From NCBI GenBank assembly GCA_027596035.1, contig JADGJA010000462.1:1-17845 (forward strand): DNA of 17,845 bases. Direction: 5' to 3'. Numbering within the stretch: the stretch's first letter is position 1; each line of letters begins with the position of its first letter. The DNA comes from Thoreauomyces humboldtii (taxonomy: Eukaryota; Chytridiomycota; Chytridiomycetes; Spizellomycetales; Powellomycetaceae). The notes beneath the pieces are model-generated. The model was not told the origin of the DNA, searched no databases, and saw only the letters and a program-made list of their open reading frames with translations. This document shows, piece after piece, positions 9,631-17,845 of the stretch. The position numbers and the translations under genes were made by a program.

Positions 9631-10436
9631 TTACTTGGTGTGGGCCTTGACCCATTCCGACACCTTCGGGTGGGTGTTGACGGCGTCGTGGATCGCCTGG
9701 AGCTTGGGGTACGCAGTGTACATGTCGGTGGGGAACCCATCGAGGATGCCTGCATCAGAAAGAAAGATGCATGGTCAGAAAACATAAGCCAGGGAGAATT
9801 CGGCACAGTCAAAGGGAACCTTACCGCTGGAGAACCATCCAATGTGGACATAGATCCCAAGGTCGGCGATGGTGATCTTGCTCCCGACGGAGTAGCCGTT
9901 GCTGCCACTGGACGAGACAGCCTTCTCCAAGGCCTTGATCATCTTGGTCATGTCTCCGTCGGGACCGATGAGAGCCTTGCGCATGGCGATCTTCTTGTCA
10001 GCGTCCTGCTCGAAGAAGGAAGGGCGGATGAGGCCCTGGATGTCCTCCAAGACGTTCAGGTATTCGTCGACTACAAGGACCCGAAAACCACACGTCAAAT
10101 GGATGCTTCACATGACCGACCACACGTGGGCAGTTTTCCAGTGCAGCCCTGCGCTTACTTACCCTTGAGCGCTTCGAACGCGTCGGTGGGGTAGAGACCG
10201 TTGTTGGCAAGCTTGGCGACGTATCGAAGGATGGGAGTGCTTTGCGAGACCACCTTGCCGTCGATCTCCATGGTGGGTGACTGCCCGAAGGGAGTCTGTG
10301 CCTTGAGCTTGGTGGTCCACTCCTCGCGTTCGAATCGGACGTCTTCGAACTGCACGCCTCCGATGGCGCAGGCGAGACGGATGGCTTCCGCCCGTCCCTT
10401 CATGTCGAAGTAGTTGAGCTTGAGAGTAGGTGCCAT
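9631..10436 (-). CDS. Sigma-class-like glutathione S-transferase
   Basis: Exons on the minus strand: 10436-10163, 10070-9825, 9749-9631 (212 aa). Introns are 92 nt and 75 nt, both phase 1 with GTAAGT/GTAAGG donors and TTGTAG/ATGCAG acceptors. The protein begins MAPTLKLNYFDMKGRAE: the Tyr9-F-x-M-[KR]-G-R-A-E signature of sigma GSTs, with Tyr9 the likely glutathione-activating residue. Trp40, Pro54 (QSP, cis-Pro position) and QSTPILRY (65-72) complete the thioredoxin-like glutathione site; the all-helical domain follows from about 88 and ends in HPKVSEWVKAHTK. Length is the normal ~200-215 aa. It is cytosolic and should conjugate glutathione to electrophiles; a prostaglandin-type isomerase role, known for some sigma members, cannot be judged. 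A broken copy of its 5' end lies about 590 bp upstream. Confidence 0.96.
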
Positions 10437-10847
10437 GGTATTGAGCGTAAGAGAGGAGACGATGTGGGGTGGGAAAGATGGAGTTGTGGGGGAATGTGTG
10501 GGGGAAGATGGGGTTGCCCTTTTTGTACAGGCGGATTCGAAATGCAAAGGCGCTGCTGTCCAAAGGGGAAATGAGGTGTGCGTCAAGAGAAAAACGACAG
10601 GCCCCACGCACCTCCCTCAAGCTTCCCGGAACATTCCGTCACGATGTCAGCGAGAAGGGAACGACCAGTATATGGCAACTGTATGCATGTATTCCCTGCC
10701 GGTGTCAAGTGGCAGAACCATGACTGGAGGTATCAGTGGAAGCCGGTTGTGGCTGCCGAGTAGGTTTATGAGGAACTCTTGTACGTCATAAAAGCTTTCT
10801 CTTGCCTGAATCTGGACAATGTATTCTCTGTATAAGGTCGCGCAAAA
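10437..10847. other. GST upstream region
   Basis: This holds the promoter and 5' leader of the GST gene (minus strand). Near the start codon the plus strand is purine-rich with reiterated gtgggg/gatgg words (10459-10520), so the transcript leader is C/A-rich. No further gene was recognised between 10620 and 10847. Confidence 0.5.
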
Positions 10848-10979
10848 CTATCCATCTGGGCGGCGATTGGCTTCCTTCAAGAAGTTGTTCCACTGAGGCG
10901 TTCCCGCTCCACTGGCAGTGGGCTCAACAGTGTAAATGTAGGAGTCACCCCATCCACTGCCGGCAGCCCACCAGGACCA
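10848..10979 (-). pseudogene. C-terminal fragment resembling a GH5 endoglucanase
   Basis: On the minus strand one frame reads W-S-W-W-A-A-G-S-G-W-G-D-S-Y-I-Y-T-V-E-P, then ASGAGTPQWNNFLKEANRR and a stop (10850-10848). A Trp-rich W-W-A-A-G-x-x-W-G segment followed by Y-[IM]-[YF]-x-[LV]-E-P just before the C-terminus is what fungal GH5 endoglucanases show at their last barrel strand. It is only about 44 residues and lacks everything upstream; at 10980 it runs straight into a G7 tract and the GST-derived piece. Family assignment rests on memory of the motif and is tentative. Confidence 0.5.
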
Positions 10980-11095
10980 CCCCCCCTGTCCCTTCATGTC
11001 GAAGTAATTAAGCTTGAGAGTAGGCGCATGGTTTCGTGGAAAGTAATAAGAAGATGGTGTGGGGTGGGAAAGATCGGGGTTGTGGGGAAATGTGA
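10980..11095 (-). pseudogene. Broken duplicate of the GST 5' end and leader
   Basis: Positions about 10988-11095 match 10394-10501 of the GST gene: codons for the first 14 residues (PTLKLNYFDMKG is readable), the start region and about 60 bp of upstream sequence. Relative to the intact gene the start region has lost one base (ATGGCACCT versus ATGCGCCT), so translation from the ATG shifts frame and stops after 11 codons. After MKG the copy changes abruptly to a G7 tract and the cellulase-like fragment. Confidence 0.85.
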
Positions 11096-11302
11096 AGTAC
11101 CGCAGCGGGACCTGGGTCTCGGACCTTCGGACAGAACCCTCAGAACCCTAGTACTTCTTTTTCGACAGGAGTCGTTGCCGTCAGTGGTTTTGAACCTCCC
11201 CATCTGTGACTCTCTTTGGCCTTGCCCCAAGATCTGTCCCCGGGCGGTGCAGTCCCTCTGCCAACATCGCCTTTGCCAAAGTTGATTGCTGGCGTCCAGA
11301 CA

Positions 11303-13458
11303 ATGAACAGCGATAGCTGGAAGCATCGTCCACCCTGTCTCGTGTACTTTGCCGTCTTCAATCCGTCCTTCAACACATCCGAGGACGGTGCAGCCGACCA
11401 GATATGCTTCTTCCACCCTTCAACCATCTCGAAGGACGAGAAGGCCCGGCAGGTTGGTCTCGCCCAGGCGCTGGTCAACTTCACAAAGTAAAAAAAAACA
11501 AAAAAACAGCGGTCGTGTTGAGGCGTTGAGGCAGCTTCGTAGGGCAACGAGCACTCACGCTTATGCCGGTTGCCAATCAGAACTTTCGCCCCTTCGACTC
11601 CTTGCGAGACGGTCCATACACAAAAACACCGCGTGCTGCTACGTGAAGTGGAACCGGGATACTGGGTTCTCTTGGTATCGATGCTCCTGTCTTTTGTGCT
11701 CTGTTCTATTCTACATACCTGCGACCGACGTGCTTACGAGGGCGTATTTTCCTGCAAGAAAGTACGGCTAGGCGTCCGTACCAGGACGCGAGAGGGCCAG
11801 AAGCAGGTCGAATTCTTGGAAGAGGAGATGAAAGATAGCATATTGAAGAGCGTGCTGTCACGGACGTGGGATACCTTCAAGGTACGCGACGAGGCAAAAA
11901 GAGCTCCATCGGAGGACCGTGCTGAACGTTTCTCGATAGCTATTCCACAAAGGTGTTGCGCATCTGAAGGCGGGGAACTCGATGGAGGTGGTTCGGAAAG
12001 TGCTGGATCACTTCTTCACGAGCTACTTGCCGCGACTGGACTTTCCGTCCTTGGATCTGCTCGACGCGTTCGATGGTGCGACCCATCTTGGATGCGGCAA
12101 AAACTTTGATTGATGATGGTTGCTCAACAAAGTCCCTGCATCTCACCTCTCCAGGCATCCAGTTCGCGTCCCTGCCGAAAACGTCCTACCTGCAGGTTTC
12201 GTCTTTCATAAGGGAGCTGACCGCTGCGTTCCCATCCCTCCAACATCCAGTGCTTTTGTGGCACGATCATCTGGTGTGGAACGGGCTGGAGACGTTCGAT
12301 GTGTTGAAACCACTGTACAATTACATCACGGATCCAGAGACGGGGAGGGTATACGATGGAATCGTCAATCAAGTCAAGCGAAAAGGCGAGGTATGAGCGG
12401 ACTGATTGGATCTGCTACGGGGGACTTTTTGGTCTCGTGCGTCCTGTTAACCCCAGTAGCCGATCATATCCACGCGCCGTGTCAGCTTGAAGTCTGCGCG
12501 ACAGGGTCGAGGCCCTTCCGCGCTGATAAAGTCTGTAAGACGACTGCAGAAATTTACCGGCTTCCTCGTTGGCCCTGCCCACCTCGGATCGGTGAATGTG
12601 GATCTGAAAACGGTTTATATCGGTGAGGATGGGAATCCCCATCATCTCATCGTGTATCAGGTATGGTCGTTTCCAAGAGCATTCTCAAAATGATTGAACT
12701 AACGATGGCATGCATTTCTGCCTGAAAGCTTGAAGAAGAATGTACGTTGGTCTTACCAATACCTCTTTCGTCATCGAACGTGGAGGACGTGTGCACCGCA
12801 GAGTTCTATGCTCGGCTATCCCCCTTTTTGGATGAGCGGCTCAAGGTCCTCATGCCGATCTTCGCGGAAGGTTGGGCCAGCGCCCGGAGTCTCGGGTACG
12901 TGCATCCACTGCGCAAAAAACACACATCCTCCACGGGTCCCGGATGATCGTTTTGATCCGATCAATGTAAAAAACTCAGGGAATTCGCGGATCAGCATTT
13001 TCGATACTTCTACTACAACTCGATGAACCTTGCTTTCAAGACCTCCATCGGCTCGTACAAAAGCACGATCCTGACTCCGGACCTGGTGCAGTCGCTCAGC
13101 GCCATGCATGAGGATCTCGCTCGGTAGTTACTTTGGAACTCATCCCTCATCGAGTGACCATTCTTCTCATCCTTTTCTTTCTCGCATCGCAGGGTAACGG
13201 ACGTTGCAAACGAACTGTGCGTGAAGACGACGACCTCGGAATCCTGGATCATCGGCCGACGGTCAGGGTCGAGAGAGCTGTACCTCGTCTTTCCAAAGAG
13301 CGAGATGGGGTTGGTGGATGTCGATGGTAATGTTTTTCCCTGCCATCCGAAAAAGCTATTCTTGTACGGCAGACTTACGCAGCAACCTTTCATGCACGGC
13401 CGCAACAGATGAAGTCAAGACATTTACCATGGCGTACTTCAGCGATGTTCTTCAGTAG
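11303..13458 (+). CDS. CCZ1: Vacuolar fusion protein Ccz1 (Mon1-Ccz1 Rab7/Ypt7 GEF subunit)
   Basis: Ten exons: 11303-11487, 11581-11674, 11759-11881, 11940-12075, 12155-12390, 12505-12660, 12729-12895, 12980-13123, 13193-13326, 13409-13458, giving 474 aa against ~480 in animals. Ccz1 pairs with Mon1 on late endosomes and vacuoles to load GTP on Ypt7/Rab7. The family pattern runs end to end: LVYFAVFNPSF...ICFFHP, KARQVGLAQALVNFTKTFAPS, HTQKHRVLLREVEPGYWVLL, EFLEEEMKDSIL, TFK|LFHKG, LDLLDAFDGIQF, TSYLQVSSFI, LWHDHLVWNGLE, LQKFTGFLVGP, PHHLIVYQLEEECTLVLPI, ADQHFRYFYYNSMNLA, SWIIGRRSGSRELYLV, DDEVKTFTMAYFSDVLQ-stop. First and later thirds fit the longin domains of this family. Every join keeps phase. 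The weakest join is intron 12391-12504; acceptor 12549 would also stay in frame and drop 15 residues. Intron 11675-11758 is in frame and stop-free. Confidence 0.93.
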
Positions 13459-13894
13459 TCAACCCGACCCGAGGCGTTTGTCGAAAGTTTTGCGAGCTAA
13501 TATCCCCTTTCCTGTCACAATTTTACTGGCAAGGAAGCAGAGTTTTCAACAAGAATCGGTCCAATCGCGCAACTTCCCGTGCAGCCTAACGTAAAGGAAG
13601 CGGATTTGTGCTTCAGTGACTTTTGGCCCCCGCTTGTCATTACCTCAAAAGGGTCATGGGGAAGGCTATGCATTTCGGGTGGCTGCTTTTGTTGAACGTG
13701 AAAATGTATTTGCTATCGCCGCTGATCTCCGCGCGGTCGTGTGTAAGTGTCTCGCGCCCAGTGCGTTGCGACGGAAACCTCTGTTTCGCGATATCATCCA
13801 TTCCTCAGGTATTCATGACACCCGGGAAACTCTCAAAAATTCTGCAAAAGTTCACCCAAAAATCGCTCGTCACCCGTCCGTCCTCCAATGACGC
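13459..13894. other. Convergent 3' intergenic region
   Basis: CCZ1 ends at the left and the annexin gene ends at the right. A roughly 90-100-codon open frame on the plus strand (13616-13934 in two frames) has no recognisable motif and overlaps the annexin last exon, so I do not call it. No polyadenylation hexamer or RNA gene was recognised. Confidence 0.45.
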
Positions 13895-15766
13895 TCAATT
13901 GGTCCCGATGCATGCAAGGAGTGCCTTCTTGTAGTCGCCGCTTGTCTCGCCCTCGACGCGAGTATACAGGGGCTTTCCGTACTACAGCAAGTCGAGAGGC
14001 ATCAGAACACTGAAAACGCATCAAGGCGCGCTGCGAGCAATTCCATCTTCACCGACCTTCTGCTGGTACGCTTGCTTGACCTGGCCCATCACGCGGGGAT
14101 CACGATGACGAGCTGTCAAGCGGATGAGCTTGTTGTCCTTCGTGCCCAGACCGGCCATCGACTTCTCGAAGTAGTGGGCGATGAACCAAGGGTGAGATTC
14201 GACGGAGCGGACTGGGTGAAAACCGATGCCCGTCAGTCCGCGTGCGGCAAGGAATCAGGAATGAGACTGGAAGATGTGGGACTGTAGCAAAAACTTACCG
14301 ATCGCGAGGATGCTCATCTCCATGTCACCGGAAAATTCCTTTTTGATGACCTGCTCCATCGTCATGGAGTGTTTCTGGATTCATAAGGAGTGGTCAGTCG
14401 GATGGTCATGATGTCGTTGTCAAAAAAAAAAGGACAGGGTCATGTGCTACCTGATGGTAAGCTGCGAAGACGGCGCGCAGATGGGCTTCAGGCCGATTGA
14501 CGAGCAAGCTGATGAAGGCGCTCTCGTCCGTTCCCATCTTGCCTACTCCCGCCTTGTAGAAGGCCTCGACGTCCGCGTTGACATCGTAGCCGCGACCCGA
14601 CTCGTCGCGGGAACCCTGCAGGATGGCCGTGAGAATCTTTCGGAAGTGACCGGACGTTTCGGAGTGGACGGCCGATTCGAGGTCCTTCTTGTACTTCTGC
14701 GCGTAGGCTTGCTTGAGCTGGATGATCTCCTGGTTGGTGCGACCGGCGAGGATCTCGACGAGGCCGTCTTCGTCCGTTCCCACGCCCGACTGTGTTCCCC
14801 GTGGAGAAAGGAAAAACGAGGACGGATGAGTAAGGTCAAGAGAACGGAGAACCGAAGGATCCCATTGACGCCCTTGCCTCCGTGGCCTCGCCCTCAACGC
14901 CCACCATTGCTTCGTGGAGACACGTGGCGTCGAGTTCCGGCATGCTCATGGTCAGGAAGATCATGAGTCGCTTGAGGTTTCCGGAAAGTTCTACGGATTT
15001 TTCAGAAACAGTCAGCAGGACATTTAATGTCAAGAAGAGAGCGAGTGAATCCTCGGACTGACCACTGGTAAGATCCGCGACGAGCTCCCTTCCGAAGTGG
15101 GCCTTGTAGGCTTGGTGGATGTGGGGAGCTTGGTCCGGAGTTCGCTTGCAGAGGACCTCGATCAATCCCTTCTCGTCTGCGTGGTAAAAGCATGGATTCA
15201 TCAGACCTTTTCTGACACGCCCAGCCTGCCGATCCCTGCACCGAGACCTTACCTGTGCCGAACCCCTTCATGGCCTTTCGCAACGCATTGGCGTCCTGCT
15301 CCAGCTGCTGCACCGTCAAGGGAGGAGAGCCGGTCGCGTAGAACGATTGAGCGGGGGGACCTCCTCCCTGCTGAGGCGGGTAGCCTTGCTGAGGATATCC
15401 GCCTTGCTGCTGGGGCGGGTAGCCCTGCTGAGGAGGGTAGCCACCGCCTTGCTGCTGTTGGGGAGGAGGGTAGCCCTGAGGAGGATATCCGCCCTGCTGC
15501 TGCTGAGGCGGGTAGCCCTGAGGCGGATAACCTCCTTGCTGCTGAGGAGGAGGATAACCTTGCTGAGGAGGGTATCCCTGCTGAGGAGGATAGCCTTGCT
15601 GCTGAGGAGGATAGCCTTGCTGCTGAGGAGGATAGCCCTGCTGCTGAGGAGGATAGCCCTGCTGCTGAGGAGGGTAGCCCTGCTGCTGAGGAGGGTAGCC
15701 TCCCTGTTGCTGCTGGGGAGGGTATTGCTGATATCCACCCTGCTGGCCCTGATTGGGGTACGACAT
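13895..15766 (-). CDS. Annexin with [14 protein letters not shown] N-terminus
   Basis: Exons on the minus strand: 15766-15253, 15176-15063, 14990-14905, 14789-14451, 14374-14299, 14211-14057, 13981-13895 (456 aa). Annexins bind acidic phospholipids in a calcium-dependent way. Four annexin repeats are complete. Each has the GT loop and an acidic cap at family spacing: GFGT(168-171)...Glu210, GVGT(240-243)...Glu282, GKMGT...Glu in KKEFSG, GLGT(397-400)...Glu440; the first three have exactly 38 residues between T and E, the fourth 39. Since three of these spans cross introns, this supports the joins, including donor GTGGGC at 14904 and GTCGGT at 14056. Residues 1 to about 145 are disordered Gln/Pro/Gly/Tyr repeats, like annexin A7/A11 and several fungal annexins. 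The last residues are [17 protein letters not shown]. It converges on CCZ1. Confidence 0.95.
15579..15702 (-). repeat. 21-bp coding minisatellite in annexin N-terminus
   Basis: About six near-identical 21 bp units (plus-strand core gctgctgaggaggatagcc), each encoding G-Y-P-P-Q-Q-Q on the minus strand. Shorter, less regular versions extend over 15370-15740. Unit length keeps frame, so copy-number change alters only the length of the disordered tail. Confidence 0.9.
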
Positions 15767-16390
15767 GTTGACGGGGTTTTGGGGTCTGGAGGTACGCAAG
15801 TGAAGGTTTGAGAAGAAGAAGGTTTGCCAGAGGACGCGTGGGGCAGGATGGGGCAGATAGGGAGAGAGGTGGTTGGAATTGGAAATGCCATACCTGTATC
15901 TACTTATGCTTTCCCACTCGACTCTGCTGGAAGGGATTGCGTTGAGGCGATGAGGGATGGCTGAGAGCAGATGGATGCGCCACACGTCGAGACCCCCAGG
16001 CTTCAGGGTGACTTGGCTTGGCTTGGCTTGTCGGCATGGCCGTCGTCACACTGATGACTCACGCGTTTCTGCGGTGGATATGATAAGCTTCCAAGTCCGG
16101 GCACACTGGACATGGGGGTGGTCATCGATAATTGTAGCCACAGCGCGCTCCCTCTCTTTCCAGCATCTCCACTACACATCCCATTGCAATGATAACATCT
16201 CAAACCTTTTTCTAATACAGAGCTTACATGCAGTCGTACTTGAAAGCCTCTTTCAAAACATCCATGCAAGTTGCAGGTAATTCAGATGAGTATTGACTGA
16301 GCAATTGCCATTTAAACTGGCGCTTTTTGAGCATTTCTTGACTCCCCTGTTTCTCATGCAGAGTCAATCTATGCCTGCTGTCAAGGCATC
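15767..16390. other. Annexin upstream region
   Basis: Upstream of the annexin start (minus strand). Contains a short pentamer array (ttggc repeated about four times, 16014-16031). I see no gene: open frames on both strands are short and motif-free. The far side faces the 3' end of the GNAT gene. Confidence 0.5.
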
Positions 16391-16626
16391 TTTTGACGAG
16401 CTCGATCTAACCACACAAGCACAATAGCGCCGTCGAGCGTGGAGCACAACGAGGAGGGGCATGAGACAGCTGGGGTTTCGAAGATGAACCCAGTCGGATC
16501 ACAGATGCCCGAGCTATCGCTGTCTGTAGGGCGCAATTTTTGACGAGCTCGATCTAACCACACAAGCACAATAGCGCCGTCGAGCGTGGAGCACAACGAG
16601 GAGGGGGCATGGGACAGCTGGGGTTT
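16391..16626. repeat. 88-bp direct repeat, 147-bp period
   Basis: Positions 16391-16478 and 16538-16626 match apart from one substitution (gaga versus ggga) and one extra G in a G run. The unit begins ttttgacgagctcgatctaa and ends gacagctggggttt; a 59 bp unique spacer separates the copies. Neither copy lies in a recognised gene. Confidence 0.95.
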
Positions 16627-16742
16627 GTAGAGACGCTGCCGGTCAGGCCGTCTGTCTAATGTATGGATGTTCTAGATACACGTTTTTAAAGAACTCGAGG
16701 TGCTACTCCCTGCAGCTTTTGTATCGCGCCCGCCTCGAGCTC

Positions 16743-16806
16743 GAGCCTGAGGAGCACGAGGACAACGAAGGGCGTCACCCTCCTCGGTGACGAAAACCCC
16801 CCCGGA
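16743..16806 (-). pseudogene. Tandem copy of the GNAT gene 3' end
   Basis: This segment is about 80% identical to 16811-16873, the last codons and stop of the acetyltransferase gene, with a 68 bp offset. On the minus strand it reads VFVTEEGDALRCPRAP, against TVTEEGHAMRCPRAP in the gene, but the TAG stop is CAG and the frame runs on for some 25 codons. It lies beyond the gene's stop, so it is not translated in the simple model. Confidence 0.8.
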
Positions 16807-16814
16807 TTTCGAGC

Positions 16815-17813
16815 CTAAGGAGCACGAGGGCAGCGCATGGCATGACCCTCTTCGGTGACGGTAAACCCCGCGGATAGATAAAGGCGCTTCGCGTTCGCAT
16901 TCTCGTTGTTGACGTTCAGACGCAGGCATTGGATGTCCGGTCTTTCCATCTTGAACCACTCCTTGACGGCGCCAAGAAGTGCAGTCCCGTGACCCTTCCC
17001 CCTTGCGTCGGGAGCCACGCCCACGTATTCAACGTAAGCCTTGGGTGTGTCGGCCTCCTTGCAGACGATCGAATAGCCGAGCAACGACGAGGATGGTGAG
17101 AAGAACCCAAACACCCACTTGTCGACCCCGTCGAACGTGGCGATCTTGCTGCGATCGAGCGTGGGCTTGGGGAAGCACACGTAGTGGAGGTCCAGGACGG
17201 CGTTCAGTTCCGATGGCATGTCCCTGGGGATGACGAGTTTCACGTTGCCGCCGGAACCTCCCTCGTCCGCCACGTCCGCGGTGGGCTTCGGGACCGGATC
17301 CCCGACGTCCACGTCTCCTCCTCCTCCTGCACTCCCTCTCGTGTCGAGCTCGAGGGTGGTCCAGATCGACCTCTTGGTGAATCCGGCCTCCTCCAGAACC
17401 TGGATGACGGGCCCGGCCTCCAGGCTCATGAACGCGATGAACTCCTTCACGACCTTTGGCGCAGCGATCATGACGTCCCTCAACACGTCTCCACACGCCT
17501 TCATGTCCCTTCCCCAAGGTCCGTGAAGTGCTCCCGTCTCCCTCGCTTCCTCGACGTCGTATCCCAGAACCGCCTTCAGGCTCCCGTCGTCGTCGAGGTG
17601 GGCCCACCAGGTCTGGAGAGGGTCAGATTCGTTGGAGACGAGGTCGTTCCGGATCGCGTCGACGGTTCGGTCGAGGTGCAAGCAGTATTGGCTGGGTAGG
17701 GAGTTGTGGGCTGCGGCGAACGAGAGGAAGGCGGGAAACGTCTCGGCGGTGCACAGGACCAAGCCTGGAGGCGGTGAAGGTCGTCGTCGCGCGTCTTCGA
17801 CGTCTGTGGTCAT
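16815..17813 (-). CDS. Tandem GNAT-fold N-acetyltransferase
   Basis: One exon, 332 aa, start ATG at 17813, TAG at 16817-16815. The C-terminal half is a clear GNAT domain: YVEYVGVAPDARGKGHGTALL (260-280) carries the acetyl-CoA pyrophosphate loop R271-G-K-G-H-G276, followed by LRLNVNNENANAKRLYLSAGF, the usual motif B with its asparagine and aromatic near the end. The N-terminal half (about 20-165: TWWAHLDDDGSLKAVLGYDV, LHGPWG, VLEEAGFTKRS) has the outline of a second GNAT fold without the loop, so probably a degenerate half of a tandem GNAT. A Gly-rich linker at about 177-184 and 205-208 separates them. Substrate is unknown. It lies against the window's right edge; the leader is a C/A-rich run. 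Confidence 0.85.
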   Translation of the reverse strand: MTTDVEDARRRPSPPPGLVLCTAETFPAFLSFAAAHNSLPSQYCLHLDRTVDAIRNDLVSNESDPLQTWWAHLDDDGSLKAVLGYDVEEARETGALHGPWGRDMKACGDVLRDVMIAAPKVVKEFIAFMSLEAGPVIQVLEEAGFTKRSIWTTLELDTRGSAGGGGDVDVGDPVPKPTADVADEGGSGGNVKLVIPRDMPSELNAVLDLHYVCFPKPTLDRSKIATFDGVDKWVFGFFSPSSSLLGYSIVCKEADTPKAYVEYVGVAPDARGKGHGTALLGAVKEWFKMERPDIQCLRLNVNNENANAKRLYLSAGFTVTEEGHAMRCPRAP

Positions 17814-17819
17814 GACTTT

Positions 17820-17845
17820 GGGGGGGGGGGGGTTGGGGGGGGCGG
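17820..17845. repeat. G-rich homopolymer tract at window end
   Basis: Nearly unbroken G on the plus strand, directly before the GNAT start codon when read on the minus strand. It may be a real pyrimidine-rich leader or poor-quality sequence; base counts in it should not be relied on. Confidence 0.6.

Noticed and set aside
13616..13934. Possible small plus-strand gene between CCZ1 and annexin
   Set aside because: Two overlapping frames, no motif, overlaps the annexin last exon, and no clear splice pattern.
14791..14893. GC-AG intron in the annexin gene (donor GCAAGG after GAG)
   Set aside because: It would leave an 8-residue insert before GVGTDEDG. The GT donor at 14904 gives [13 protein letters not shown], the normal annexin repeat start.
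15347..15811. Repetitive Leu/Arg-rich and Ala/Glu-rich open frames on the plus strand; CRISPR-like spacing
   Set aside because: They are antisense readings of the annexin minisatellite. Units are contiguous with no unique spacers, and this is a eukaryote.

Overview
The window is nuclear DNA of a filamentous or yeast-like fungus, most likely a basidiomycete. The genes are cut by many short introns (58-115 nt) with GTRNGN donors, CTAAC/CTGAC-like branch sites and short exons; the DNA is GC-rich, and two Pol III tRNA genes with internal A and B boxes are present. There are no operons. The lineage call is an inference from intron style and protein flavour, not from a marker gene. Exon models below were built by hand from splice signals, reading phase and family alignment remembered in outline; none has transcript support.

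Layout, left to right. (1) 1-723: non-coding, rich in short inverted repeats. (2) 724-2509 (+): a GH5-type glycoside hydrolase with two transmembrane helices inserted inside the catalytic domain and a C-terminal fibronectin-III-like domain. (3) 2510-4832: a 2.3 kb gene-poor stretch with two tRNA-Ile(AAT) genes on the minus strand, duplicated together with part of their flanks, plus two direct repeats that both have a 32 bp period. (4) 4833-8901 (+): DBF4, the regulatory subunit of the Cdc7 S-phase kinase, in four exons with an unusually long C-terminal tail. (5) 9631-10436 (-): a sigma-like glutathione S-transferase, three exons. (6) 10848-11095 (-): a broken chimera of the GST 5' end (with its upstream sequence) and what looks like the C-terminus of a GH5 endoglucanase. 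(7) 11303-13458 (+): CCZ1, ten exons, the Mon1-Ccz1 vacuolar Rab7/Ypt7 activator. (8) 13895-15766 (-): a seven-exon annexin with a long [14 protein letters not shown] N-terminus. (9) 16391-16626: an 88 bp direct repeat. (10) 16743-17813 (-): a single-exon tandem GNAT acetyltransferase whose last ~65 bp are duplicated in tandem just beyond its stop.

The genes do not form a pathway: cell-cycle control (DBF4), endolysosomal trafficking (CCZ1), membrane/calcium biology (annexin), stress detoxification (GST), glycan hydrolysis (GH5) and acyl transfer (GNAT) are simply neighbours. What is notable is the amount of small-scale duplication between genes, and that several real introns are in frame and stop-free (DBF4 intron 1, CCZ1 intron 2), so plain ORF reading gives wrong proteins. 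I see no convincing new multi-gene system; the strongest candidate novelty is the membrane hairpin inside the GH5 barrel.
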